A DNA stretch of 64,000 bases from Owenia fusiformis (Eukaryota > Annelida > Polychaeta > Sabellida > Oweniidae), in NCBI GenBank assembly GCA_903813345.2, contig CAIIXF020000009.1, positions 28,866,740 to 28,930,739 of the forward strand, read 5' to 3'. The notes beneath the pieces are model-generated. The model did no database searches and was not told the DNA's origin. It was given only the letters and a program-made list of their open reading frames with translations. Below are positions 41,790 through 52,800 of the stretch, one piece after another; position 1 is the first letter of the stretch, and each line of letters starts with the position of its first letter. Position numbers and translations under genes: made by a program.

Positions 41790-44700
41790 CTACAAAAGTA
41801 CAACATAAAAAATGTTAGTTACTCTTCATCCTAGTGGTATCATTCACAAAAAAGAAAATTGTTTCTAATTTTAATTAACATATTTAACAAAGAGAGCAAG
41901 TGTTATGTACAAGCTTCACTGCTACAGATATTGTGTTCAGGATCATATATAATGCAGTGATCTCCCCAGCAGCAAGTGAGCACAGCACCCACCCGAGATT
42001 TTGAAAATAGGCTTGCACCCACCTGAAAATCCATTTGCACCCACTTGAAAATAGAAAAACAATGAAAAATGGCATATTTTGACCGATTTTGGTCTGAATT
42101 GTGAAAATGAGAATTTTGCACCCACTTGAGAAAAAATCCTGTGGAGATCACTGTAATGTATTAAAAAATCTCAATAAAGTACATTTAAAACATGACAGTA
42201 TTTCTTTATTGGATGCACATGGCTCTTTTGTGAAATAAAGGTGAAATGTGATTTGAAAATTGCTTCAAAAAAGGCACGAGGCAGGCGACGCAACTGCCTC
42301 ACCAACAGATACAATACAAATCTATGGAAATGAACTCCGCATGTATTAATTTACCTTGCTCATTTGGGCTAAATTTTATTACTTCTGAGAACTATAAACA
42401 TCATTTTTTACTAGAAAATATTAACTTCAAGAAAATGGGAAAACTTTGAACATCTACTCACCTCATTTCCTTTATCATAGCTTGGGTTATTATAGGTAGA
42501 ATCCCAATTTGTATCGTAGTCATTTAGCGTCAAAAACCTGAAGCCTCCACGACGTCTCCTGTAACACAAACAAAGCATTTGTGATTGAAGAAAGATCATA
42601 AATTCCTATCAGGGACAGATGTACTGTATATACAGTAGTATTTGTGATTTGTTTTACACAATTCACTTTAAGCTTTTCAAAAGATTAAAATATCTGACAG
42701 GTACTTTTGAAAATATTCACGAATTATATTTCGACTTTTAAGTCCTCTAGACACCACATAGAACCTGTGTTAAATACAGACACAAATCTCAATTGGTCAC
42801 ATACCTCCAACGTGAGAACACAAACACACAGCAAACTAGTGCGATCAGCATTACTGGAATACCAATCCCGAGCCCCACTTTGGTTGCATTACTCAAGCCC
42901 TCTGGTTGCTTGGCAGGGACTTTAACAATGTTGTCTGTGCTGGCACTTGTACTCTCAGAGGTTGGGATATTAGTTGTAGTTTTATCTGTTTCACCTTTCG
43001 TTGTACCCGTATCACTTTTGGCTGTAGATTTATCAGTTGGACTTGTAAGTGGACCTATGTGAGTTGTAGCTGTATCCGTTGAAGCAGTAGATTTTTCAGT
43101 TGGATTTGTAAGTGGATCTACGTGAGTTGTAGCTGTATCAGTTGAAGTTGTATTTGCATCAATTGAAGCTGTATTTGTATCAGATGGAGCTGTATTTGTA
43201 TCAGTTGTATTTGTAGTTGTATCATTTGGATGTGTATTTGTATCAGTTGGAGTTGTAACTGTATCAATTTGGGTTGTAACTGGATTCATATCAGTTGGAA
43301 CTGTACCTGTTTGATTTGTAATCATATCTGTTTGATTTGAAACCATATCTGTTGGATTTGTAACTGTACCTGTTTGATTTGTAATCATATCTGTTTCATT
43401 TGTAACTGTACCAGTTTGATTTGTTACTGCATCAGTTTGATCTGTAACTTGAGTTGTTTGGGACATAACTGCTTCACTTGTAACTGCTGCACTTGTCAAT
43501 AAACTTGTGTTTACTGTTGGATTAGGCGTGGTAGCTAATGTAGCTGGTACAGTTGGAGGGATAGTCGATGCGATCGTCAGCAGTGTAGAAACACTAGATG
43601 TTGAGGATATAGTTGAATTGGGTGATGTGCCCCCTTGCACAACAGGGAGTGAAGTAGTAGATGGAACAGCGGCTGTTGAATTTATGGTCACACCCCCTGA
43701 TTGTGTTGTAGATTGAGCAGTTTCATTAGAGACAGTGCTATTCCCTTTGGGTGTTTCATTACCACTGGGGATTAATGGTGCTAATTTAGGTGTATCATTG
43801 CCACTAGATGTTGAACTTGAAAATTTTGGAGTTGAAGTTTGGGGTGTCTCACCCTTAATGTCAGACGTTGAAGATGATGTCCTTGTTCCTTTTGGTGTAT
43901 CATTTACATTTGGTGTAGGAGACACAATTGTTGTATAGGTTGTACCTTGGGGTTTGATGGTTGTGTCTGAAAGTAACAAGGCACACAGTGAACAATAGAG
44001 CAACTAAAGATCAAAAATGGACATCCTAAAAAACCTTGCAACCATTGTCACAGTCACCATTGTCAAAAATAAGAAAAAGGCAAATCACCCCCACATTCAT
44101 AGGGGAATGGATAATCCATAGATGTCAGCAAAATTCTGATTTGTAGTAGAATCAGAAGCTCAATAAATATTCCACAAGATGAGACACCAATGAAAATTTC
44201 AAATTTCAAAATGACGATTGTGCAGCAATTTCAGAAAAATAAAAAATCATACCTCATTCGAAGCGAGACTCTATCGGTTGAAAGACTTATGCCTGACACA
44301 ACCATCACCATGTTATTAAGATTTTCGACATCTAAAAAGTTACTCGCCTTTTTGTGATTTTAAATCACAGAAAGCATTCTGAAGTGTCAAATTGGCGCCA
44401 CGTTTAATTTTTGGCGTCCGCCTAATGTATACCACTTACCTTTTATTGATTCTTTCATAAGTTTCGTCATAAACTCAGTTTGACCAGAAGTATCTATGTT
44501 GACGCTCGATTTTTTTTAAAAATGTCCCTTTTCTAATCACCCGGATGTGTGGTTTACTTGGACTCCCCCAAAACAAGGGGTGTCAAACGCAAGATGGTAA
44601 AGATGAATCCATGTCGCCACTCTCAGAGAATCTATTCCATAATTTCAACATTACTACGTGGTTTTACGAGCGAAAAAGATAAAGGCAGGTTGTATATAGG

Positions 44701-46461
44701 ACTGGACAAGATGAAAATAAATATTTTAAAAAGATGACACCCCTTTCGAAATAAGATGAACTGAACCGTGTCACGTGACCGATTTCTTAGAAGAAATTAC
44801 GTCAGAAAAACAAAAGCTCCGTAGAAAATTTTTTGCTTAAAATGTTGAAAAGCAAGCCCAGTTTTCTATGGGAATATACCGTTATTTATAGTTATGTGTA
44901 CAATATTACCGAGTTTGATGGTGCATAAGTTAGGCGGTGGATCATTTTGTAAGTACGACAATGTGAATTCTCGAAATCGTTGTTCCCTCTTCAAAAGAGG
45001 AGACGCGAAAATCTTTCCTTATAAGGTCAAAATATTTCCCATGATGCAGTTCGCGGAGGAACAAATTTATACTTCCTTGTTTTCCCTCATAGGTTTAACA
45101 TGGGGATTTTCACACCTATTTTTCAAACGATATATTCGTTCATATTCCCGTACGAGAGTACAGAAAAAATTATTAGAAACGATTGGTCTCTTATTAGTCT
45201 TAATATAACAGCTATTTTTTTCATTGTATTGATTCACAGCGTGGTGAAAACGATGATTGAAAAGTGAGAAAATATTCCGGAAGAGAAGGTCACGTGATCA
45301 GTTGACTAGTCGCCATTTTGGAAAAGACAATTCCATTCGACTTTCAATACTTTCCTGCCAATCTTACCGCACTACAAACTGCAACATCGATGCAACAACT
45401 GAATAAAAGTATTCATCTTCAAATTACATTATAGAGTTACGTTGAAAACCCACAAACAACTGAGCAGTAGACCAAAGAAGACGCGTCGCTATTATCTAGG
45501 TCAATCTGTTCAGTGGTCCGAAAGCAAATATAATACTCGTTTCCGAATTTTGTTGGTCATCGTACAATCTTTTATTGATTAAACTCTGTATACTGACTAT
45601 TAAAGCAAGGACAACGAAGAATACTTCCGATGGTGTCATTGTTTTATTTAGCGTGCGGCTGTAAAAAAAAAATTGCGTAATTAGTTTGATTTAGAACTTT
45701 CGGGTCACGCAAATGCATAGTGCATAGTGGGAAAATATTGACCAATCAAATGTTGTCCTTTTTGAGTGCTTTTTCAGTACATATTTGTGAACGTTCTGAT
45801 TCAAAGAGCGAACCGCGAAAGGGAGAATTAATGCGACTGTCACTTTTTGGAAGGTTTTTTGCAAGTCAAGTAACTTTAGATGTCGAAAATCTTAAGTGTT
45901 TTTAAGTTGCATGTGTTCGAAGCACCTTGTTATTCTTTACCTTTCTGATTACAATGACTGGTATACAAGTTGATAAGAGGCCAAACTTATGATGATATTT
46001 TATCGGTGGCCTCTTGTTTGTCCAAATCTGAATCAATGGTGCTTCTGGGAGTGGGAATTCAGAAATGTGACGTCAGCGTAACATTGATATTTGAACAGAC
46101 AAGAGCCTCGGAACAAGAGTATAGTAGTAGAAAGAAGAAGTAGGTGTCTCATCTTGTGAAATATATATTGAGCTACTGATCCTACTACAAAATAATCTTG
46201 CCGCCATCTCTGGGATAATCAACACAACATATTGTTATATTGAATTTTCACTTTCACTTTCCATTTGATGACTCAAATGTGACGCACAAATTTTTCATGG
46301 GCAATCTTTATTGGATCGATTTCAAGTACAAACGCTGCAATTCACTTGTAAAAACTGGGCTAAATTGATTGTCACATATCAAACTTACCTCCTAAAGTAT
46401 TGAGGAACAGATCATTTGAGCAAATTCCAAGAAAAACTACGATAAATCGGGAAGACAACAT
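41763..46461 (-). CDS. Mucin-like single-pass membrane protein (4 exons, about 452 aa)
   Basis: Predicted cell-surface glycoprotein on the minus strand. The exons join in phase: 46389-46461 (signal peptide), 42805-43966 (large Ser/Thr-rich ectodomain plus transmembrane helix), 42462-42558 (cytoplasmic) and probably 41763-41789 (last eight codons and stop). The ectodomain is low-complexity, rich in Thr, Ser, Asn and Asp, with tandem TNQTGTVTN/TDTNT-type repeats and many NxT/S sequons, so heavy O- and N-glycosylation is expected. The helix VGLGIGIPVMLIALVCCVFV is followed by a basic RWRRRR stop-transfer stretch. The tail holds NPSY. No known domain is recognised, so it may be a receptor, adhesion molecule or barrier mucin. 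It is head-to-head with ZNF207. The first and last exons are less certain than the two middle ones. Confidence 0.8.
41955..42153. mobile_element. 199-bp TIR element with 5-bp flanking repeat
   Basis: Ends CAGTGATCTCC and GGAGATCACTG are perfect inverted repeats. The flanks read TAATG on both sides (41950-41954, 42154-42158), a candidate target-site duplication. The interior has four copies of TTGCACCCAC/CTTGCACCC-type sequence. It lies in the mucin-like gene's last intron. Confidence 0.8.
42462..42558 (-). CDS. Mucin-like gene: cytoplasmic exon with NPSY
   Basis: Acceptor GTTACAG, donor GTGAGT. It completes RWRRRR, then reads GGFRFLTLNDYDTNWDSTYN and NPSYDKGNE. NPxY is a recognised sorting or PTB-domain docking motif in membrane protein tails. 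Several Tyr residues nearby are possible phosphorylation sites. Confidence 0.85.
42805..43966 (-). CDS. Mucin-like gene: Ser/Thr-rich exon and transmembrane helix
   Basis: A 1162-nt exon, acceptor TTACTTTCAG and donor GTATGT on the minus strand. It begins DTTIKPQGTTYTTIVSPT and ends GLGIGIPVMLIALVCCVFVF then SRW. The middle (about 43060-43480) is a degenerate coding minisatellite. Confidence 0.9.
43967..46388. other. First intron of the mucin-like gene
   Basis: No exon is recognised. A segment at about 44120-44180 (GTAGTAGAATCAGAAGCTC...CACAAGATGAGACACC) recurs inverted at 46142-46200, suggesting repeat ends. The stretch 44400-45900 is richer in CpG than its surroundings and has CACGTGAC and CGCCATTTTGG motifs typical of promoters, but no supported transcript. 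Confidence 0.5.
46389..46461 (-). CDS. Mucin-like gene: signal-peptide exon
   Basis: ATG at 46461-46459 opens MLSSRFIVVFLGICSNDLF, with a hydrophobic core of a signal peptide, then NTLG and a phase-1 end at GTAAGT. The next exon (43966) begins with the two bases needed to complete the codon, so frame and secretion logic agree. It is inferred without transcript evidence. Confidence 0.65.
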
Positions 46462-46820
46462 TGTACATTTTTATACCATTACCGCCTTCATCAATTGGCC
46501 AATCAGATCGTTGCATTTTGAGTAATCTTTCTGTGTCCGAAAATGTTTTCCTTATCGTTTTTAAGTGTATAAAAAACACATATCTATTATTTTCAAGAGT
46601 AATTATATAAATAATATATATCTGTGTAATAAATTTAATCATAGACCAATGAACATAGCCGAAATAAGGGTTCAGTCATAACGGAAGAGAGTTATCCGGA
46701 ATTTGCCCACACGCCGCCGCCATATTGAAAACATTTTGCAATATATTTCTCTATGGCCCATAAAACTGGTGAATTCATGTACTAAATAGCTATACAAACT
46801 ATCCAGACTTCAACACAGAA
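46462..46820. promoter_or_regulatory. Probable bidirectional promoter (mucin-like / ZNF207)
   Basis: The 359 bp between two divergent start codons. GCCGCCATATT (46716-46726) is, on the minus strand, AATATGGCGGC, a full match to the YY1 consensus AANATGGCGGC. CCGGAA (46696-46701) is an ETS core. There is no TATA box at an obvious place, as expected for housekeeping-type promoters. Confidence 0.6.
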
Positions 46821-46861
46821 ATGGGACGAAAGAAGAAGAAGCAAGCGAAACCATGGTGCTG
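46821..46861 (+). CDS. ZNF207: ZNF207 exon 1
   Basis: Start codon plus [12 protein letters not shown], ending in phase 2 inside the Trp codon at donor GTATCC. The basic run and PWCW are diagnostic of this family. Confidence 0.93.
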
Positions 46862-49800
46862 GTATCCTTTTTGAAAGTATGCCATAAATACTCATAAACA
46901 AAATTATAAACAAAAGTTTAGATTTTTTTCATTTTTTGGATTGAAAAACAAAAGGATGTGTAAAATGAAATTACAGTTACACAGTCATTCATGTGGAGTA
47001 TGAATATATTTTCCATGTATAATTGCACAATACACTTTAGATTTCTTAAATTTTAGGTTTAACTGGTTGCTTTGAAGCAACACACTGTACAGTGGGGGAC
47101 AAAAATAAAACTCAACGTTCACAAGTTGTCACAATGAGCTTATTTCCAAGTTTCGTGTCTCAAACTCTCCCAAGCGGTAGAAAAATAATTCCCGTTCACT
47201 AAAGTAGCACAATAAATGAATCCAAAGCTTCATACCTGCAAATAATGGATAAATCCCTAGTATGTATCCAACAGACTGACTAGAAGTCAGTCTGTTATGA
47301 TGTACTACTTTCCTGTGGAAATTGCAGTGAAATTTTTTGCACAAAATTATCAATTAGAGGAACCATTTTTTCAATAAAATAAACATTACAAAATTTCAAT
47401 TAAATAGTAAGGTACAATTAAATGCAATAAAAAGTAACACAGCATATTGTCAAATGGAAATAAAGCTAGTTGAAGTAACAAATTGCAAATTAATTTTACC
47501 CAATCAGCCATTTTGAATAGCACTTCCTATGTAAACAAATATCTATGATTACCAAACTTTAACATAGGTGCCTTATAGTCTGAATATAATTCAGACTAAA
47601 TAGGATATAGTCTAGATAAATCCCTACCAAATCGAAAAATGTTTTCATGAATCGCCATGTTTGTTATCCAAGGACGGTTGACTCCCAGGATGCAACATCA
47701 GTTAACCATATTTACTCTTGACAGGTTTCAAAATGGCGGAACAGCATTTTGAAAGCTGGCACGTGTCACGTTGCATTCTGGGAGCCAATCCTCCAATCGG
47801 CCGACAAAATCACCTCAACATTTGAAGAGTCGGCATAACATATCCAATTTAACTTTTGAAGTTCTTATTTGTCATTAGGGACACAAATTCCACTATATTT
47901 GGACTTACTAAGACGGAGAAAATAGAGCACTGAATACACTGAGGTAAGAATTTATTACATGTGCGACAGCATGTAATTTTCAAAGCTTTTGTAATTCTTT
48001 ATGTTCCCCACTGTAGACATCATAATCATGCCTGCATCTTTATCACTGGAGTCCATTTCACTGTTTAACTGCGTCAGTAAAAGCTAAAAAATAAGAAATC
48101 AAAATATCATTTTGCAATAATATATGGAAAACTATATTCCTATTGTACTAGACGGTGAACAGCGCCTCTAATGCGTTGGATTGTCGTATGGACTTGCATT
48201 AGAGCCAACACGATCCTCAGAGACCCATAGGGTGCATGAATGCACCTACTATTGTACATGAATGACATTTGTATATCTTGGATTGCTTCTAGTTTGGCTT
48301 ATATTTGGATGCTCCTCTGCCATGTTATTTTCAATAAGATTAACATGGCTGAAATTCTTCAAATAACAAGACGGCACAGGCTTATTGCACAAAAAACTAA
48401 AAAATCTGAAATATACAAATGTCATTCATGTACATTATGAATATACTTTTCCATATATTATTGCACAATGGTCTCCCAATTTCTTATTTTTGCCGTTCTA
48501 CCGACGCAATGAAGCAGTGAAATGGACTTTAATAAACAGTATAAAAACTAACCAGGGATGGTAAGAGGCCAAAATAGTAATATTTTATTGAGTCTGTCCA
48601 AATCTGAAGGTGTTTCGTTTCATGTAGTGATTCCTGTAATGTGATTTCAGCTCTACAATGCTATTGGGTCGTCATCTCTATCTGGGGCTGTCTGCCAAAA
48701 CTTTTTATAATCTTTATTGGTCATTGTAAAAAGATTTGCAATTTGATTTGCAATTGAACTGATGGCTCTGAGTATTTTATTCGATAGTTGAGATGATGGG
48801 TACAAAAAATTGAGATGATGGATGACATGTATGGTTGACGACGTTGAATTATAACCTTATAATCATCACTGTCAAATGTTTTCAAAATTTGCCACTCATT
48901 ATAACATTATAAAGCATCTATTGAGCTGCACATTTTATAAATATAGGTCTAGATAAGTAAGGGTCCGAGACAATATTTCAGTGTCTGTCAAAAACGTAAT
49001 TTATTTAGCTCGGTCTTAACCCTTCCTTGTGAATACCAGGTTATGGGGTTGGAGTTTTTTTTTCCTGTTTTTGAAAGAATTGTGCATTTGGCTATAAAGT
49101 GGAGTTTCAGGAGAGAGAATCCATAATTGAGTTTTGACAGGTTTCTGTTCTACATTTTACACTTCCTACCATAGGAAGTAAATTCTGTTTATTGTCTGTT
49201 CGAGTTCAACAAGGCTGCGGAATCTGTGCTTATAACCAAAATCTTAAATTCATTTGACGTGCTACATGTATTTGTACTTGCATCTATCATACATAAGGCC
49301 TCTAACTTCTCTTGCCAAGGTCCTGGGTTGAAACCCATGTTCTAGCAAAGAGATCCGGCCAACTAACTGATAAATCAGAGATATATTTATCATATATTTG
49401 GTGTCTGACAGTAGAACATTACCCAACAATATGTAATTGGATCCTTAACCATATAAAGGTATTGCAACAGAGAATTTGATGATGAGAAAATCTTGATACA
49501 ACATCAAAAAGCGAAACATTTCAAATGTCATATATGCCACAAAAAGCTCTACACTGGCCCTGGACTAGCCATTCATTGTATGCAGGTGAGTAACTGAGTT
49601 TACAATAGTAGATATTTCTATTGCACTTTTGTGCTATATTGTTGTTGTTTTGTGCTGATATGCATGGGTCTATCTGGGCAAGTTAGTTTACAGAGAACAG
49701 AAATTGATTTTTATGGAAAGTGAAAGTGCTTGTTGTTTATTAATAATTTTACTGAACATACTTGTTCTTTATTAGTGATTTTACCCCTAGGTACACAAAG

Positions 49801-52800
49801 AAAAGGTTGAAAAAGTTCCAAATTCCCTTCCACACAGATGTGACACAGAGATTGAGATATATGGCATGGAAGGGATTCCAGAGGCAGATGTCAAAAGTCA
49901 TGAACAACAGAAAAAAGGCAAAGGTATAAAAGTTATTGCTTGATATGTTTAGGATCCTAACAGGTTTTACTTTATATGGGGAACAAAACACTTTAAAACA
50001 AGACTAGGCTGATAAAAATTAATTTTTGCAAATGGTTGGTAATGATATTATTATCATAGCGCCATTACTATATTGTGTATTGGCTATTACATGTATTCTG
50101 TACTTGAAGCCCATACATGTATTTTGTACTTATAGCCGTTACATATATTATGTACTTGTAGTCGTTACATATATTATGTACTTGTAGCCATCACATATAT
50201 TGTGTACTTGTAGCCATCACATATATTGTGTACTTGTTGCCATTACTTGTCCCCATTACTTGTATTCTGTACTTGCAGCCATTATGTCTATTGTAAATTG
50301 TAGCCATCATATATATTGTGTACTTGTAGCCATTACATGTGTTGTGTACTTGTACCCATTGCCTGTATTGTGTTCTAGGAGATAGTGGAGAACCAAGCAA
50401 CAAGATGGCCAGATTAGATGACAGTGATGAGGAAGATAACTCTGGCCCTCGACCCCCTATGGGAGGACCCCCAGGCTTTCCAGGTGGACCCCCAATGATG
50501 GGACCAGGGGGTATGCCTCCCAGGGGCCCAATGGGTATGGGTCCAATGGGACCAGGCCCTATGGGTATGATGGGACCTATGGGAGGCCCTATGGGTGGTC
50601 CAATGGGCCGAATGGGACCTATGGGTGAGTCCATGTTTTTAATGTAAATCAAACCATTTTGACAAGCGATTTCTGATATCTTTTTCCAGGGATGGTACAA
50701 TTTTATTGCACGTTTTTGACACATTTTCAGAGCAGTTGACAGTTGTCCAAAATTCAAGGTATGCCAAAAATGACTCCGATGTTTTTAGATTATTATTTCC
50801 ATGTGAAACACAAATATGAACTAATATCTAATTAAATGATTTATTTTGTTTATTTAGGCCCAATGGGTCCAATGGGACCTATGCCTCCGATGGGTCCAAT
50901 GGGAATGATGGGTCCAGGAGGCCCAATGGGAGGTCCAATGCCACCCCGCCCACCCTTTGGAGCCCCACCAAATGCCCCTGCCCCACCCAAGTCCTCAGCC
51001 CCTTCAAGTACCTCCTCTCAGGTGAAACCACTCTTCCCTTCTGCTGGACAGGTATGTAAAATTTTTGTGTTGATTTCGATCTCTGTTTCTCCAAAATATT
51101 CCACTTGACTAAAACGATGAAAACTATTGATTTAGTGACTAGCACTAGTGTTTAGTTGTTTTGATTTTTAGATATATCGTCAATGAAGTTTGTATGCAGA
51201 ATTGACATTGTGTATTGTATAGATAAACTCTAATGCAGATACCCTACAGTCTGTGGCATTTACATATTCTTTTCTATGCTTTTTTGCAGTCTCATGTATC
51301 CCACAGTTCAAGCATGGTTGGCCCAGACTTCAAGCCAACAGGTGGAGGCACAGGTCCAGTGAAGCCAACATTCCCAGCTTACTCTGCACCCCCAGGCCCC
51401 ACCCCTAGCAATACAGGACCCAAAGCATCACCCCCCTCAGCTACTATCACCGCACCCTCCACAGTAAAGAAACCAGAGTCATCTAGCTCTGGGAATACAT
51501 CACGATTGATGCATCCAGATGAAGATATATCACTGGTAAGGAACTCAGACTACTCAGTTTTGTAAATGAATCACAATCCACTTTGTGTGAATAATGTTAT
51601 TTGAAAATTAACAATTGTTCCTTAATATACTTGGTAATGAGAAGCTATTGGAATCAGTCCACATGTTTCCTTACAGTAATGATGTTCTTGTAAATGCCCT
51701 GTATAATGAACAACTAATACACAAATTCTAATTTTTGACAATTTCTTATTCAGGAGGAGAGAAGAGCGTCAAGACCAAAATACAATAGAAGTAATTATAT
51801 GAAATCAGGCAGCAATGGTTCTATGAGATCTGGAATGATGTCTGGAGGTTTGTACTACAATTAAGAAATAAATTGTCTTTTCAACTTGCTTCAAATTGGC
51901 CAATTTTTTTCTAAAATCATCTACAAGTTATCAGAAATTCAAATCTTACTTTAGATTTGAGATTTCACTTCCATTGACCTTCTCAAGGTAAAAAATGGTC
52001 AAAAAAGTCCTTTTTCAACTTGCAACTTTTCAACTGCAGGCAAACTGACCATTTTTTCAAAATCATCTAGAAATTCTCAAGAGTTCAAATCTATAGATTT
52101 GACCTTCAATGACATTCTCAAGGTCAAAACAATATTTGACCTTCAATGACCTTCTCAAGGTCAAAAGGGTCTTTTTTCAACTTGCTTCAAATTGACCAAT
52201 TTTTTTTCAAATCATCTGCAAGTTCTCAGAATTTCAAATCTGACTTTAGATTGAACTAATTATAATACAGAGGTGGCGTTAACGCAATTTTTTACGATTT
52301 TTACTCACATTTTTGCAACTCTGACGCAAATATTCATTGTCTACCGAGTCTTTCTGACGCACGTTTGTTTCACATGCAAAATCCCCGCTTGGTACTTGGT
52401 TAAATTGATCCCTATACGTGAAAATACGTGATTGATCAAATTTATAATTTTGCTAATTCCGGAAATCTAACATTTGGTTCAGCGCAATCGAGCCTCCTTC
52501 CTACCGATCATTTTCTCATTTCGGTATTTCATATAATTTTTAAAGCCCTGTGATTCAGATTCAATGATCTTGAAAACATTGATCGATCCCTCGATTTGTT
52601 TATCTCGTGAAGCACGTTGCTAGGGGGCGTATCAAAAATGCAATAAAACGAACATAACATTGAACAATGATTTATTAATTTCATACTCCCTTCTAAGGAT
52701 TTTAGTGATCGTATATTTATCTAAATCACCGCATAAAATCTTCTTTTGAATGTTCACACGCTAGATTTACGAACCTTTAGTTTCCTTCGCAAGTTCGCAA

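Larger units (their letters stand above)
46862..49458. other. ZNF207 first intron with transposon remnants
   Basis: This 2.6-kb intron holds a TA-flanked TIR element (47090-48013) with another inverted-repeat element inside it (47668-47797), and a foldback element (48050-48528). Nothing codes. Confidence 0.8.

Noticed and set aside
42793-43938. Plus-strand Val-rich frames opposite the mucin-like exon
   Set aside because: These are complement shadows of the Thr/Ser repeats. The minus strand has splice sites, a transmembrane helix and a matching tail exon.
44894-45208. 104-codon frame with hydrophobic stretches
   Set aside because: It has no recognisable domain and lies in the first intron of the mucin-like gene. 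CpG-richness alone is not enough to call a gene.
50191-50757. 188-codon minus-strand frame rich in Gly, Pro and Ile
   Set aside because: It is the mirror of ZNF207 exon 4 and the adjoining tandem repeat. The sense strand has homologous exons with correct splice sites.
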